Shown here in pieces: positions 28,983-39,343 of a stretch of DNA of 64,000 bases. Numbering within the stretch: the stretch's first letter is position 1; the number at the start of each line of letters is the position of its first letter. A program made the translations under genes and the position numbers. A model generated the notes under the pieces. The model did not search any database. It saw nothing but the letters and a program-made list of their open reading frames with translations, and had not been told where the DNA came from. The stretch lies in NCBI GenBank assembly GCA_963701015.1, contig OY969556.1, positions 3,782,001 to 3,846,000 on the forward strand, written 5' to 3'. Source of the DNA: MFD09286-c1 sp963701015 (GTDB taxonomy: Bacteria > Bacteroidota > Bacteroidia > Bacteroidales > DTGW01).

Positions 28983-30533
28983 TTACAATTTCTCTAACAT
29001 TGACCGAATGCTAACTTTGTCGCCCATGTATCTTTGCAAACCACTTACCGGTATCCTTTCCTGCAACATGGTATCACGATCACGAATGGTTACGGTATCA
29101 TCCTGCATAGTTTGATGATCAATTGTAATACAAAATGGTGTTCCTATAGCATCCTGACGGCGATAGCGTCTTCCGATTGAATCTTTTTCATCATATTGAC
29201 AGTTAAATTCAAACCTTAATGCTTTTACAATATTTTGCGCTTTTTCATCTAACCCGTCTTTTCTTACCAAAGGTAAAACTGCCAGTTTAACTGGTGCAAG
29301 CGGAGCAGGTATTTTTAAAACAGTGCGTTCGTCACTTGTGCCATCTTCTTTGGCAACTTTTTCCTCGGTATAACCATTCGCCAAAGTAAGCAATATCATT
29401 CTATCTACTCCTATTGAAGTTTCAATGACATAAGGAATATAACTTTGGTTTAATTCAGGATCGAAGTAGGTAATTTTTTTACCAGAAAACTCAGCATGCC
29501 GACTCAAATCGTAATTTGTTCTGGAATGGATACCCTCAACTTCCTTAAACCCAAACGGGAATTGAAATTCAATATCATACGCAGCATTTGCATAATGCGC
29601 CAGTTTATCATGTTTATGAAAGCGATATTTTGCAGGATTATTGCCCATTGCCAAATGCCAGCGCATCCGTTTTTCTTTCCATTTATCAAACCAATCCAAT
29701 TCTGTTCCGGGCGGAACGAAGAATTGCATTTCCATTTGTTCAAATTCACGCATGCGGAAAATAAACTGCCTGGCAACAATTTCATTGCGAAATGCTTTCC
29801 CTATTTGAGCAATACCAAAAGGAATTTTCATCCTTCCCGACTTTTGCACATTCAAAAAATTTACAAAAATCCCTTGAGCCGTTTCAGGTCGTAAATAAAT
29901 TGTTTGTGAATCATCGCTTACAGATCCTATTTTTGTTTCAAACATTAAATTGAACTGGCGAACTTCTGTCCAATTGGTAGTGCCACTTACAGGACAAACG
30001 ATCCCATAATCGATTATAATTTGTCTAAGTCCATCTAAATTATTGGAATTAAGAGCATCCTGAAATCTTTTCAGGATTTCAGCAGCCTGTTCTAGATATT
30101 TTTTTGTTTGTGGGTTTGTAGTCAAAAACTTATTTTCGTCAAAGTCAGTAAATTTTTTTCTTGCTTTCTCAGTTTCTTTACTAATTTTATCTTGAATTTT
30201 TGCCATATGTTCTTCAATAAGAACATCGGCCCTGTAACGTTTTTTAGAATCACGATTATCAATTAACGGATCGTTAAAAGCACCAACATGCCCGGATGCT
30301 TCCCATGTACGGGGGTGCATAAAAATAGCAGCATCAATGCCCACAATATTGTCGTTCATCAAAACCATTGAATCCCACCAATATTTTTTGATATTATTTT
30401 TTAATTCCGAACCATATTGTCCATAATCATAAACGGCGCTTAATCCATCATAAATTTCACTTGAAGGGAATATAAAACCATATTCCTTGCAATGCCCGAT
30501 TAATTTTTTAAAAAGTTCTTCCTGTGTAACCAT
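28983..30533 (-). CDS. glyS: Glycyl-tRNA synthetase (alpha2, eukaryote/archaea-like type)
   Basis: A 516-residue class II synthetase from the ATG at 30533 (a TTG at 30557 would add 8 residues). It opens VTQEELFKKLIGHCKEYGFIF, and motif 1 region is AVYDYGQYGSELKNNIK. The catalytic centre shows LRPETAQGIFVNF, then GKAFRNEIVARQFIFRMREF (motif 2) and the C-terminal anticodon-binding domain (APVKLAVLPLV). A -7-like element on the minus strand (30560-30567) fits this start. It charges tRNA-Gly. Confidence 0.96.
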   Translation of the reverse strand: MVTQEELFKKLIGHCKEYGFIFPSSEIYDGLSAVYDYGQYGSELKNNIKKYWWDSMVLMNDNIVGIDAAIFMHPRTWEASGHVGAFNDPLIDNRDSKKRYRADVLIEEHMAKIQDKISKETEKARKKFTDFDENKFLTTNPQTKKYLEQAAEILKRFQDALNSNNLDGLRQIIIDYGIVCPVSGTTNWTEVRQFNLMFETKIGSVSDDSQTIYLRPETAQGIFVNFLNVQKSGRMKIPFGIAQIGKAFRNEIVARQFIFRMREFEQMEMQFFVPPGTELDWFDKWKEKRMRWHLAMGNNPAKYRFHKHDKLAHYANAAYDIEFQFPFGFKEVEGIHSRTNYDLSRHAEFSGKKITYFDPELNQSYIPYVIETSIGVDRMILLTLANGYTEEKVAKEDGTSDERTVLKIPAPLAPVKLAVLPLVRKDGLDEKAQNIVKALRFEFNCQYDEKDSIGRRYRRQDAIGTPFCITIDHQTMQDDTVTIRDRDTMLQERIPVSGLQRYMGDKVSIRSMLEKL

Positions 30534-30662
30534 AGTAATTCCGAAAATTTTGATCAAGACAAAAATAATTAATTTATCGGGTTTTAAGATTTTGCTTGGT
30601 TAAATTAATTCAAATAATTATTAGGATTATTTATTGAAAATATATTAATTGTTATTTTTCAT

Positions 30663-30670
30663 TATATTTG
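30663..30670 (+). promoter_or_regulatory. Candidate promoter (-7 element) of the orphan gene
   Basis: TATATTTG matches TAnnTTTG. Transcription would begin about 7 bases later. That rules out the ATG at 30649 as the start of the next gene and favours the ATG at 30694. Confidence 0.5.
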
Positions 30671-30693
30671 CTTTTTTACATGCTAAAAATTCA

Positions 30694-31557
30694 ATGGAAC
30701 GAAGGAAAGTAACTGTAAAACATTATCTGAATTTCAGGGCAAAAGAAAAGATTTTTCAACGTGAAAAATTTTTCCCTTTGTACATACAGATTATTGTAAA
30801 TGGCAAAAAAGCCCAGATTAAGAGCCGCATCCATGAATTTTTGAAAATATACAAAAGTGATATTGAACGTATTACCCAAAATAACCCGGAGTTTTATGAA
30901 TTAATTTTAGATGGGTATTTTTCCGAAAAGTTTTTAGAAAATATTGAAAGAAAGAAGTTATTCCCATTATACCAGCTTTTTTTAGATGAAATTGCTGTTC
31001 TGAAAAGAATAATTATACATCAACGCCCATTTGATAACGAAAATTTTACATTGTTTAATTTTGGTTGGGAATATCAGGTACATACAACTGAAATAACAAA
31101 AATATTCGATACCGATATTAAAAGTTCATATTTATCTGAATTAAGAAATTTATTCCTAAAATCGATAGATCAGGATAATAATCGCGAAGTATTTAAGACC
31201 GTTAACTTCTTTATCAATTATTTAAACTGGGAAAATTCATTCAGTAGTTTATATGCCGCCATGGCTGAAAATATGCCTGAAGAACAGAAATTGATTGAGA
31301 ACTTACTATCTAACGAATTGAATATTTCAATAAAAGCTTATCTGGCTTATCTTTCAAAAGTAAATATTGTGAACAGGCTTTTTGAACGCCGTCAGGAAGG
31401 CAGGATTACAACATTATCTTATCTCGATTGGCAAACCGATATTAAAAATTTCATCAACAGGGAATTTGTGCCAGTTTTTGGAGAACAACGGTCACTCGAA
31501 TTCATAATCAGCCTTGATAATATTCTTCAAAAAGCTATTAAATCTTCAGGAAATTAA
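30694..31557 (+). CDS. Conserved-looking protein of unknown function, 287 residues
   Basis: I do not recognise this protein. Start at ATG 30694 because a -7 element lies at 30663-30670. The first 45 residues (VTVKHYLNFRAKEKIF, then FFPLYIQIIVNGKKAQIKS) resemble the arm-type DNA-binding start of Bacteroidota tyrosine recombinases. The remaining 240 residues are helical, charged and lack the catalytic R, HxxR and Y, so it is not a recombinase. No signal peptide or membrane segment. It is divergent from glyS and convergent with the TonB-like gene. It may be a DNA-binding or structural protein. Confidence 0.6.
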   Translation: MERRKVTVKHYLNFRAKEKIFQREKFFPLYIQIIVNGKKAQIKSRIHEFLKIYKSDIERITQNNPEFYELILDGYFSEKFLENIERKKLFPLYQLFLDEIAVLKRIIIHQRPFDNENFTLFNFGWEYQVHTTEITKIFDTDIKSSYLSELRNLFLKSIDQDNNREVFKTVNFFINYLNWENSFSSLYAAMAENMPEEQKLIENLLSNELNISIKAYLAYLSKVNIVNRLFERRQEGRITTLSYLDWQTDIKNFINREFVPVFGEQRSLEFIISLDNILQKAIKSSGN

Positions 31558-31612
31558 TTCTTTAATAATAGATTCTTTTTGATAAAATCCACAATTGGAA
31601 ATTCATTCTGAA

Positions 31613-32355
31613 TTATTGTGCCACAAAAAGATAAGTTATTGTTCCCTTTTGCTTTGGTGGAGCTTTTGTAAAATCAGCGTTGAATGTTGAGCGCTTTGCT
31701 GCATCAATAGCAGCATCTAACAAACAATCATCCGTTTCGCTTTGCGATTTATCAATTGAAGCATCAGCTACTTCTCCTGCTTTGTCCACTTCAATGAAAA
31801 CAACCACTTTACCATTGCCCTGACATTTATAAACCGGAACATAAAGGTTTAAATCGCGCCGGTTAGATAAATCGTAATAAATATTGGTTCGTGCCCTTTA
31901 TAAACAGCTAATTTTCCCTGAATTTTTTTTGATTTTTTTGGAGAAGCTACAGGTTGGCCTTCGTCTGTTTGTGATTGAATAATTTTATCCTGGTTATCTA
32001 AATTTTTTTGTATATCGGCAATTTGTTTATTTGCTGCATCAATATCTTCATTTGCCTGTTGAATTTCCTTATCACTAACTGGCGAACTTTTATCTGACAC
32101 ATTTACCCCAATATTTCTACGATTATGAGAAGCGATAAATGCATCGGCCATTTGATCGACCGACATTTTCTTATGTTGTTGTTTTTCTTTTTCAACCTCT
32201 TCTTCATGAATAGTTGTAGGAGTTTCGACCTGAACTTGCACAATCTGGCTGTACATGCCGGAAATTTTTGCACTGAAAAATATTATCCCAATAAGCAAAT
32301 GAAGAATAATTGTTCCCAAAAATCCATTTAATATGCCTACTTGTGAAATTCTCAT
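31613..32355 (-). CDS. TonB-like energy transducer, one frameshift
   Basis: The first frame (32355-31849) gives a membrane anchor (LGTIILHLLIGIIFFSA), then a charged periplasmic coiled coil (EIQQANEDIDAANKQIADIQ). The second frame ends in a TonB-type C-terminal domain (VVVFIEVDKAGEVADASI, then AAKRSTFNADFTKAPP and GTITYLFV). Adding one G to the GGG near 31893 joins them through KGARTNIYYDLSNRRDLNLY, giving about 247 residues. TonB proteins pass proton-motive energy to outer-membrane transporters. A -7-like element (32374-32381) lies upstream. No receptor gene is adjacent. Confidence 0.75.
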
Positions 32356-32406
32356 AATTTGAAATCAGAAAAACAAAATTAAACTATTCACTCAAATTGA
32401 ATACTC

Positions 32407-35284
32407 TTAAAAATTCAAAAGGTTAACATTTGTCATTAATTCAAAATAGAATGAATGTGTACCGGGAATATACGATTCGCGAATCCCGAAGTTATTAAAA
32501 AAAGGATAACCATCAATGGGAAAGAAAAACAAATTATAGTCGAAGTAAAGTTCAATTCCAAACGAGGTAAAATATTTATTATAATACTGATTATCAAAAT
32601 TATTAAAAACTTTGTAAACTGAATTTTCAAAATAAAAGGAAGAATAAATTCTTTTTAAATAAAACACGTCAAAAATTGCTTTATCAGGATAAACTAATGG
32701 CATAACATAATCGATTGAATAAGTATTAATTTTCTGCGCATTTCCGTCCCAAAAATAACCACGTGGCGGTAAAAGTTGGTTTACTTCAAAATATTGTTTT
32801 TGATTTTGGTTTTCAAAACCATAGGATAATTTAATCGTTTGATGATGTATAATTCCAGGTAAATAGAAGTTTACACGCGATGCAAATTGTTGTGAAAAAA
32901 AATTTTCTTCTCCGGGGACATTATTGTATAAAGCATTTAAAGATATTCCAATCCGGGGTAGAATATCTTTAAACGACATTGACTTATACGTTAAAAATTT
33001 TGCTGAATATTCCATCATATTAACCCATTGGTATAACGATGAAGAATCATAACCAGTGAAATATGCATTTGTCCTGTTCAGTGTAAGCACTGGAATAAAA
33101 CTGGTAACTTCATTTCCCTGCGAGAAGTTAAAAGGCAATGAAACACTTCCGGTTATTTGCAATGATTTGCCTGAAAATGAATCAGAAGATTTATCAATCC
33201 AGCCAATTTTATCGCCATGGATTACTGAAAATTGCAGAACAGGAAAGAATTCTTTATAAGTAATATTGGCATCGGAATAAAGCCTTCGGTTATAATAACC
33301 CTGTCCGGCTGTTGCCATAAGCGTACTGTGTAAATCCTGTGAAGCAATCATATAACCGGGCATAAGCTTATAATCAATGGTACTTAACGGATTCTGATAA
33401 AAATAAAACGGAGTCCAGCTATGAACATTAATTAAATGCGAAAACCTATAATAAGGTCTCGAATCGTAATGAATATACTTAACTTCTGCAGGGTTGAATT
33501 TTTCAGGTTCCTGGGCGGCTAATTGTTCCGGAAAATTTAAAGAAATATTTTTAACGCTATCCAAAGGAATCCAGTTTTTTTTATCAATTTTTGAAAAAAC
33601 TACATCGTATCCTTGCGAAGTATAGTTGGTGTAAATTAATGTATCATGCTTCGAATTAAATATTGGACTATTCGCACCAAATTTTGAGGATGTTATCTGA
33701 AATATTTTATTATTGTTTAAATTGAAAGCATAAACATTATCGATACCAGAATAGTCGCCAAGAAATATTATAAAATTATTAGCAAACCTGGGTTGTGACA
33801 TATCATTAGTTGCAGGTTTTATTAAAACATCCCATTTCCCTGTCTGGGTATTAAGTGTTACCAGTCCTTTTCCTTGCTCATTCAAAAGAGTCATTACCAA
33901 AAATTTTGAACTATCGTCCCACGATGGATATTGAACAGCAGCATTTTCAGGAATTGGGAATTTCTGAATGATAGAACCATTGTCAGCATTCAAAAGAATT
34001 ATTGCATTGTTCCCAACATTGTCAGTAGATACAACCGCAATTAAATTTTTAGATGGTGCTATTGCAGGAGCATAATATTTTGAATGTTTTGTAAGATATG
34101 AAGCTTTTCCTGTTTTTATATCAAACAACCTGATAGCCGAATAATCCCGGTTCGTCCAACGAATATCCGGTAAGTATTCATCCCAAACTATTTTACCATT
34201 CGCACAAGTAATTCTATCGGTATTTAACATTCCCGGTGTAAATAAAATTTCTTCTTTCCCCGAACTTTTTTCAATACTAACTATTCTGGGAACATCGTCC
34301 ATTCCTTCTTTAATGGCAATTATTTTATCTCCATAATCGCAAGGACTATGATAAGTGGTATAGAATTTCTTATTCAATGAATTAACCTTACTAAAATTAG
34401 TATAATCAATTTCCAGGCTTTTCTTTCTCCATAAACTATCCAACCCGATAAAAGTATTCCGGTACAAATCCTTCCTGTTCATATATACCTGATCCTTTAT
34501 AGAACTTAAAAATGGGGTGGGACTTAAAAAGTTTTCACCTGTATATTCTAAAGTATTTTCCCAAAATTTACGGACCAAACCGTATTCGGTTATAGGCAAC
34601 CATTAAATAACCTAAACTATAAAAATTAGGTATATAATCTTTGTAGGAACCAAAGACAACTTTACGGAAATTATAAAGTTTGTTCTTTTCCAGGGTAATA
34701 GCCCTGTAAGGCATTTCGAAAGAAGGTTGACGCCCGCGACCTGCATTGCAAAGCGCTGTTTCAGTAACAACTGCATCGCCCTCTAAAAACCAGCGGGGAA
34801 CCTGAGCAATTCGTAATGCAATTCCAAATTCCCCAAATAAATATGTTGAGAGATGTGTTTCTGATATATTTATCCTGTTTATTTGATTTACATGCCGGCT
34901 TTCATGCAAAGCCAATTGTTCGAACCAACCCTGGGCATAAATATCCTGTGGTGCAACAGGGAACAATTCCATACGTTTTGGCACCCAGGTAACAAATCCA
35001 TTGGATTGTGATGAATAATTATGGATTAATATCGGGATTCTTTTAAATTTCTGGTGTAAAGTATTTCCGTCGAAGCCAGATGTATAATCTAAAATAGCGG
35101 CCATTCGCTGCGCTTCTTTTTCATACGTACTATCGTAAACCAACTTAAAATTGGAGGTATTAATCTGACGCCAATGAATTCCTGAAGGATCTTGACCGGT
35201 TTCGGTAAATTGACTAAATGCAATTCCGCCTGCCAGGCACAAAAACAAAATTAGAAGAATTCTGATTTTGCCGGATTGGTTCAT
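32407..35284 (-). CDS. Gluzincin-like protease / propeller / beta-barrel outer membrane protein, one frameshift
   Basis: About 960 residues if joined across one extra base near 34585. Part 1 (35284-34568): signal peptide, then a peptidase-MA-like domain with zinc motif H127-E-S-R-H131 and a downstream glutamate in WFLEGDAVVTE (E168). Part 2: TolB/WD-like propeller repeats (VSIEKSSGKEEILF, TLNTQTGKWDVLI, FNLNNNKIFQI) and a C-terminal stretch of alternating aromatic strands typical of an outer-membrane barrel, ending in VNLLNF with a terminal Phe. Often auto-annotated as TolB-like. It is probably a surface-anchored protease with a substrate-binding propeller. Function unknown. Confidence 0.7.
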
Positions 35285-35309
35285 TTTTTAAAAAGTTAAT
35301 TTACCATCA

Positions 35310-38300
35310 CTAATCAGAATCTTTCAGTTTATAAGTAAACTCATACTCATTCATCTTGTCTTCAATAGTATTTCTATAAATTTGCTTATACTGTATCATT
35401 AATTTGTCAAGTTCACGTAGGCCTTCGAAATTATACCGGATATCCCAATCAATCAACATTCTCAAACCCGGACGAAGAGACATAAAATAATCCATTTCAT
35501 TAATTAGTGTTGTACTGTAAACCCGCGAAATATTTAATCCTTTAACAGAATCGCCAGCAGCAAAATAAGCTTTTGCAATTGAAATTGTATTTAAATCGTC
35601 AGGAACCTGCGGAGGTGATGCCAAGCTTACGCATTTATCCAATACCTTAATTGCTGAATCACGCCTGTTTTCTTTAATTAATGCTTCGCCCAACCTTGCA
35701 AAATTATTTCGGAACCGCATCACCTGCAATGTATTCAAATGAAAGTAATCTAAATAAACATCTGGGGCATTCATCCTTCCATAATCGAATTTTTCCATCA
35801 AATTGTGGTACATTAAATCCGTATTTATCCTTCCACAATTTAACATGCCGTTAAATTTGGTTTTAATGGGTACCAAACGAAAAGCAAAACCTTCTAACTG
35901 AAAATAATCATCGAGCCCCAATGTACCTTCCATATTGCTGGCTATAAAATAAACAGGACGTTTCCAATTGTTATGGGCAAGGATATCCATAGTAATGAGT
36001 TCGCTTTTATCAATACCATTTCCTTTCAATTTAAACCGAACATCTTTTTCTATTAATTTGGCATCTTTTTTCAATACGGTTCCATTGCTTAAAACTTCTT
36101 TTTTATTAACCGGTATATAGAATTTTCTGCCCGGAATATAATCTAATCTTTCGCTATATCCCTCAATTGTTTTGGTTTGAGGACTATCACTTTCAACAAA
36201 ATCAATAGCATCAGATAATGGAATACTGTCTTGTATCCTATCAATAAGATAAACCCTCGAAAGTTTATCACCTAAATATTTTGCTGATTTAAATGTTATG
36301 GGCAATGTATCGGACAAGTAACATTTTCGTTTCATTTGATCGATATACCAGTCGGCACTTAACAACATAGTATTTACAACACGTACATCAGTCCTTATTC
36401 CTTCGACTTCCTGCAAATACCACAACGGAAAAGTATCATTATCGCCAAATGTAAAAAGGATAGCATTGGGTGCACAAGAGTTCAGGTAATTATAAGCAAA
36501 CGACCTTGTAGTGTAACGACCCGACCTGTCATGATCGTGCCAGTTTTCTTTCGCCATAATTCCGGGCACCAATAAAAGACAGCCGGCAGTGATCAATATT
36601 GCCCTTGCAAAAGTCCCTTTCTTTTGTTTAAAATAAGTTGTTATAGCAAGCACTCCTAGCCCAATCCATATTGCAAATGCATAAAACGAACCTGCATAAG
36701 CATAATCACGCTCGCGTGGTTGAAGGGGAGTTTGATTTAAATATAATACAATGGCTAAACCAGTCATGAAAAACAGCAAAACAGTAATAAGGAAATACCT
36801 TCTGCTTTTATCAAAAACGTACAAAAGTCCAATAATTCCCAATAATAAAGGAAGGAAAAAATACACATTTCGTGAAGGAACATTTTTATAACTTGGGGGA
36901 ATATGTTCCTGGTTACCAATAAGCCTTTCATCAACAAACCTTATTCCGGTAATCCAATTTCCTTTTAAAATACCTCCATTGCCTTGCATATCATTTTGAC
37001 GGCCGGCAAAATTCCAAAGGAAATAGCGCATATACATATAACCTACCTGGTATTTAAAAAAGAACTTGAGATTTTCACCAAATGTAGGTACAAACACCGT
37101 GTGGGTTTTTCCATTGTCAGTAACATCAACCGGGGTACCTTTAATATCAGCCCAATCCTTATATACTTCAGCATGATTAGGATCGGAACTATACATCCTG
37201 GGGAAAAATGTCATGAAGCGGGAATCGTATTTGACATCGTACTGATGCCCCACAACTTCATAATGTCCATTCACCGGGGCATACATGGGCGAAGTTTCCT
37301 TATAATCCTCAACAGGGGCATTATAATATTGCCCGTAAAACAAAGGCCTGTCGCCATATTGTTCCCTGTTAAGATAGGATAGTAACGAAAATACATTATC
37401 AGGCTGGTTTTCATTAATTGGCGTACCTGCATTTGAACGTATAACAATAATTGCATACGAAGTATAACCTATTAATACAACTGCAACCGCTAAAATGGCA
37501 GTATTCAATATAGCCTTATGATGTTTGTAGGAATAATATAAACCAAATACAAGCAAAGCAATAATTAAAATAGCATAAAATAGAACTCCCGAATTAAAAG
37601 GCAGATCAAAAGAATTGACAAATAACAATTCGAACCAGGAAGCTACTACAATTAAACCCTGTATGATACCATACATTACAATTCCTAAAAGAGCAAAAGA
37701 AACAGCCAGTGCAATAGCCAAACCCTTCCAACTGAAAGTATATTTTCTGAAATAAAATACCAGTACAATGGCCGGAATGGTTAACAGATTAAGCAAATGT
37801 ACGCCAATGGAAAGACCCATTAAATAGGCAATAAGAATAATCCAGCGGTTCGCATATTTATCATCGGCAACACTTTCCCATTTTAACATGGCCCAAAATA
37901 CAATGGCTGTAAAAAACGATGATGAAGCATATACCTCACCCTCAACGGCAGAAAACCAAAATGTATCGGAAAAGGTGTAGGCAAGCGCTCCAACCAATCC
38001 ACTACCCAAAATAATAGCCATTGCAGTTTTTGAATATTCATTATCCTTAACTGTCAATTTTTTGGCAATATGAGTAATAGTCCAAAAAAGAAACAATATA
38101 GTAAAAGCACTCATTAATGCCGAAAGGGTATTCACCATACGGGCAACGAGTGCAACATTAGTACCGGCAAATAAGCTCGCAAACCTTGCCATTAAAACAA
38201 ATAAAGGCGCCCCCGGTGGATGACCTACTTCAAGTTTAAAAGCCGTTGCTATAAATTCGCTGCAATCCCAAAGACTTGCGGTTGCTTCGGAGGTTAAAAT

Positions 38301-38378
38301 ATAGGTTATTGCAGCCACCGCAAATACCAACCAACCCAATAAATTATTATAAAAACGATATTGCTTCATCCTAATCAT
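35310..38378 (-). CDS. DUF2723 membrane protein (GT-C-like)
   Basis: A 1022-residue protein with about 12-13 N-terminal membrane helices and a large C-terminal domain with TPR-like helices (about 870-1000). The first loop has TASLWDCSEFIATAFKLEVG followed by HPPGAPLFVL. The acidic DCSE loop is where protein O-mannosyltransferases hold their catalytic residues. The family is nearly universal in Bacteroidota and is thought to be a glycosyltransferase. It borders the accessory island on its left side. Confidence 0.88.
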   Translation of the reverse strand: MIRMKQYRFYNNLLGWLVFAVAAITYILTSEATASLWDCSEFIATAFKLEVGHPPGAPLFVLMARFASLFAGTNVALVARMVNTLSALMSAFTILFLFWTITHIAKKLTVKDNEYSKTAMAIILGSGLVGALAYTFSDTFWFSAVEGEVYASSSFFTAIVFWAMLKWESVADDKYANRWIILIAYLMGLSIGVHLLNLLTIPAIVLVFYFRKYTFSWKGLAIALAVSFALLGIVMYGIIQGLIVVASWFELLFVNSFDLPFNSGVLFYAILIIALLVFGLYYSYKHHKAILNTAILAVAVVLIGYTSYAIIVIRSNAGTPINENQPDNVFSLLSYLNREQYGDRPLFYGQYYNAPVEDYKETSPMYAPVNGHYEVVGHQYDVKYDSRFMTFFPRMYSSDPNHAEVYKDWADIKGTPVDVTDNGKTHTVFVPTFGENLKFFFKYQVGYMYMRYFLWNFAGRQNDMQGNGGILKGNWITGIRFVDERLIGNQEHIPPSYKNVPSRNVYFFLPLLLGIIGLLYVFDKSRRYFLITVLLFFMTGLAIVLYLNQTPLQPRERDYAYAGSFYAFAIWIGLGVLAITTYFKQKKGTFARAILITAGCLLLVPGIMAKENWHDHDRSGRYTTRSFAYNYLNSCAPNAILFTFGDNDTFPLWYLQEVEGIRTDVRVVNTMLLSADWYIDQMKRKCYLSDTLPITFKSAKYLGDKLSRVYLIDRIQDSIPLSDAIDFVESDSPQTKTIEGYSERLDYIPGRKFYIPVNKKEVLSNGTVLKKDAKLIEKDVRFKLKGNGIDKSELITMDILAHNNWKRPVYFIASNMEGTLGLDDYFQLEGFAFRLVPIKTKFNGMLNCGRINTDLMYHNLMEKFDYGRMNAPDVYLDYFHLNTLQVMRFRNNFARLGEALIKENRRDSAIKVLDKCVSLASPPQVPDDLNTISIAKAYFAAGDSVKGLNISRVYSTTLINEMDYFMSLRPGLRMLIDWDIRYNFEGLRELDKLMIQYKQIYRNTIEDKMNEYEFTYKLKDSD

Positions 38379-38511
38379 TTTTTAATCAGGCGAATTTAGC
38401 TTTTTTTACTTAACCCGAAAGTTAAAAATATTGGATAAGGATTACTTTACAGTACCACTTCAGTAAAAATAATATTAGATTAATTGCGTGATTTTATAAA
38501 GAGCGCCCTAT

Positions 38512-38610
38512 GAAAATTCTGTTTTTTAATTATAGCAAATGCTAAAAATATAACACGACGAAGCAAATGCTTCGCCGAACTCTTATGGTTAGATTCTGCG
38601 CTTATCTGAG
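38512..38610 (+). repeat. REP-like palindromic element, copy A
   Basis: Starts GAAAATTCTG and ends CTTATCTGAG. It contains two hairpins that share the loop AAAT: TAGC-AAAT-GCTA (38533-38544) and CGAAGC-AAAT-GCTTCG (38559-38574), the second extended by GCC on one side. Copies B (39276), C (41361) and D (41549) share this order. It lies downstream of the RAYT gene, as REP units do in REPtron-type loci. Confidence 0.8.
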
Positions 38611-38642
38611 TAATATTTTCTGCAATGTTCCTTTTCTAAGTT

Positions 38643-38664
38643 AATCGAAGCATTTGCTTCGATT
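38643..38664 (-). terminator. Inverted REP hairpin and probable RAYT terminator
   Basis: Arms AATCGAAGC and GCTTCGATT with loop ATTT, the reverse orientation of the CGAAGC-AAAT-GCTTCG core in copy A, 79 bp away. Two REPs in opposite orientation form a BIME-like pair. It follows the full-length RAYT stop (38685) by 20 bp and may end that transcript. The plus-strand T-run (38663-38668) would allow termination in the other direction. Confidence 0.55.
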
Positions 38665-38684
38665 TTTTATTTTTGTAACATTCG

Positions 38685-39252
38685 TTACGATATAGTTTTC
38701 CAACACATATCAGCCTTTTGTATTTCTATGATACTTTTCAAATCGGCATAATTCCTCGCGCTCGAATATAAATAGTCTTCAGGGTTTAGTTACCCAACCT
38801 GCTCGCACTGGATTTTTATGAATATAATCAATTTTTTGCTCAATAAATATATTTGAAAATATATCTTCTGCATGGTTTTCGTGTGTCCAAACCTGATATT
38901 CGTTGTTTCGCCTGTGACCTTTAGCCGCATATCTGAATATTAACAGCAACCAATCTTTTCTGCTTTCATTTCCTTGGTTTATTGCTTCTATAATTTGTTT
39001 ACTCGTATGGCGTTTCATATCCCGAACAACATCACTCAGGTTGTCATTATTGCTTCGGGCCAATAAATGAATATGATTACTCATGATAACATAAGCATAT
39101 ATTTCTAACCCTTTATTTTGTTGGCAATATTTGAAACTATCAATAACAATATCTCTATAAATCTTGCGTGTAAATATATCTGCCCATTGAACTATCTGTA
39201 ATGTCAGATAATAAAGTCCTGACTGGTTGTTGATTTGATAACCTTGTGACAT
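38685..39252 (-). CDS. REP-associated tyrosine transposase (RAYT, Y1_Tnp), frameshifted near its end
   Basis: The open part (39252-38779, 157 residues) is a Y1/HUH transposase: HUH motif MSNHIHLLA, then RDMKRHTSKQIIEAI and IEQKIDYIHKNPVRAGWVTKP, with the catalytic tyrosine probably in IDYIH. Reading CCC as CC near 38783 extends it by EDYLYSSARNYADLKSI to a stop at 38685, the usual C-terminus of Bacteroidota members. RAYTs cut single-stranded REP hairpins and spread them; matching palindromes lie on both sides. The indel makes present activity uncertain, or is an assembly error. Confidence 0.85.
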
Positions 39253-39275
39253 TTTGCCGATTTTAACAAATATAG

Positions 39276-39331
39276 CAATTCTGTTTTTTAATTATAGCAA
39301 ATGCTAAAAATATAACACGACGAAGCAAATG
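39276..39331 (+). repeat. REP-like element, copy B (truncated)
   Basis: Matches copy A from the TTCTG run through the first hairpin and most of the second (AGCAAATGC), then jumps straight to CTTTTCTAAGTT. In copy A that sequence lies about 60 bp further on. It lies 24 bp upstream of the RAYT start and ends 12 bp before the IS1182-family insertion. Confidence 0.75.
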
Positions 39332-39343
39332 CTTTTCTAAGTT

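Noticed and set aside
30649..31557. Tyrosine recombinase reading of the orphan gene (possible cassette integrase)
   Set aside because: The catalytic R, HxxR and Y are missing and the C-terminal part does not match; it is also outside the array.
38779..38790. Programmed frameshift at the RAYT C-terminus
   Set aside because: No slippery heptamer or downstream stimulator; a single extra C in CCC is simpler, given similar indels in the window.
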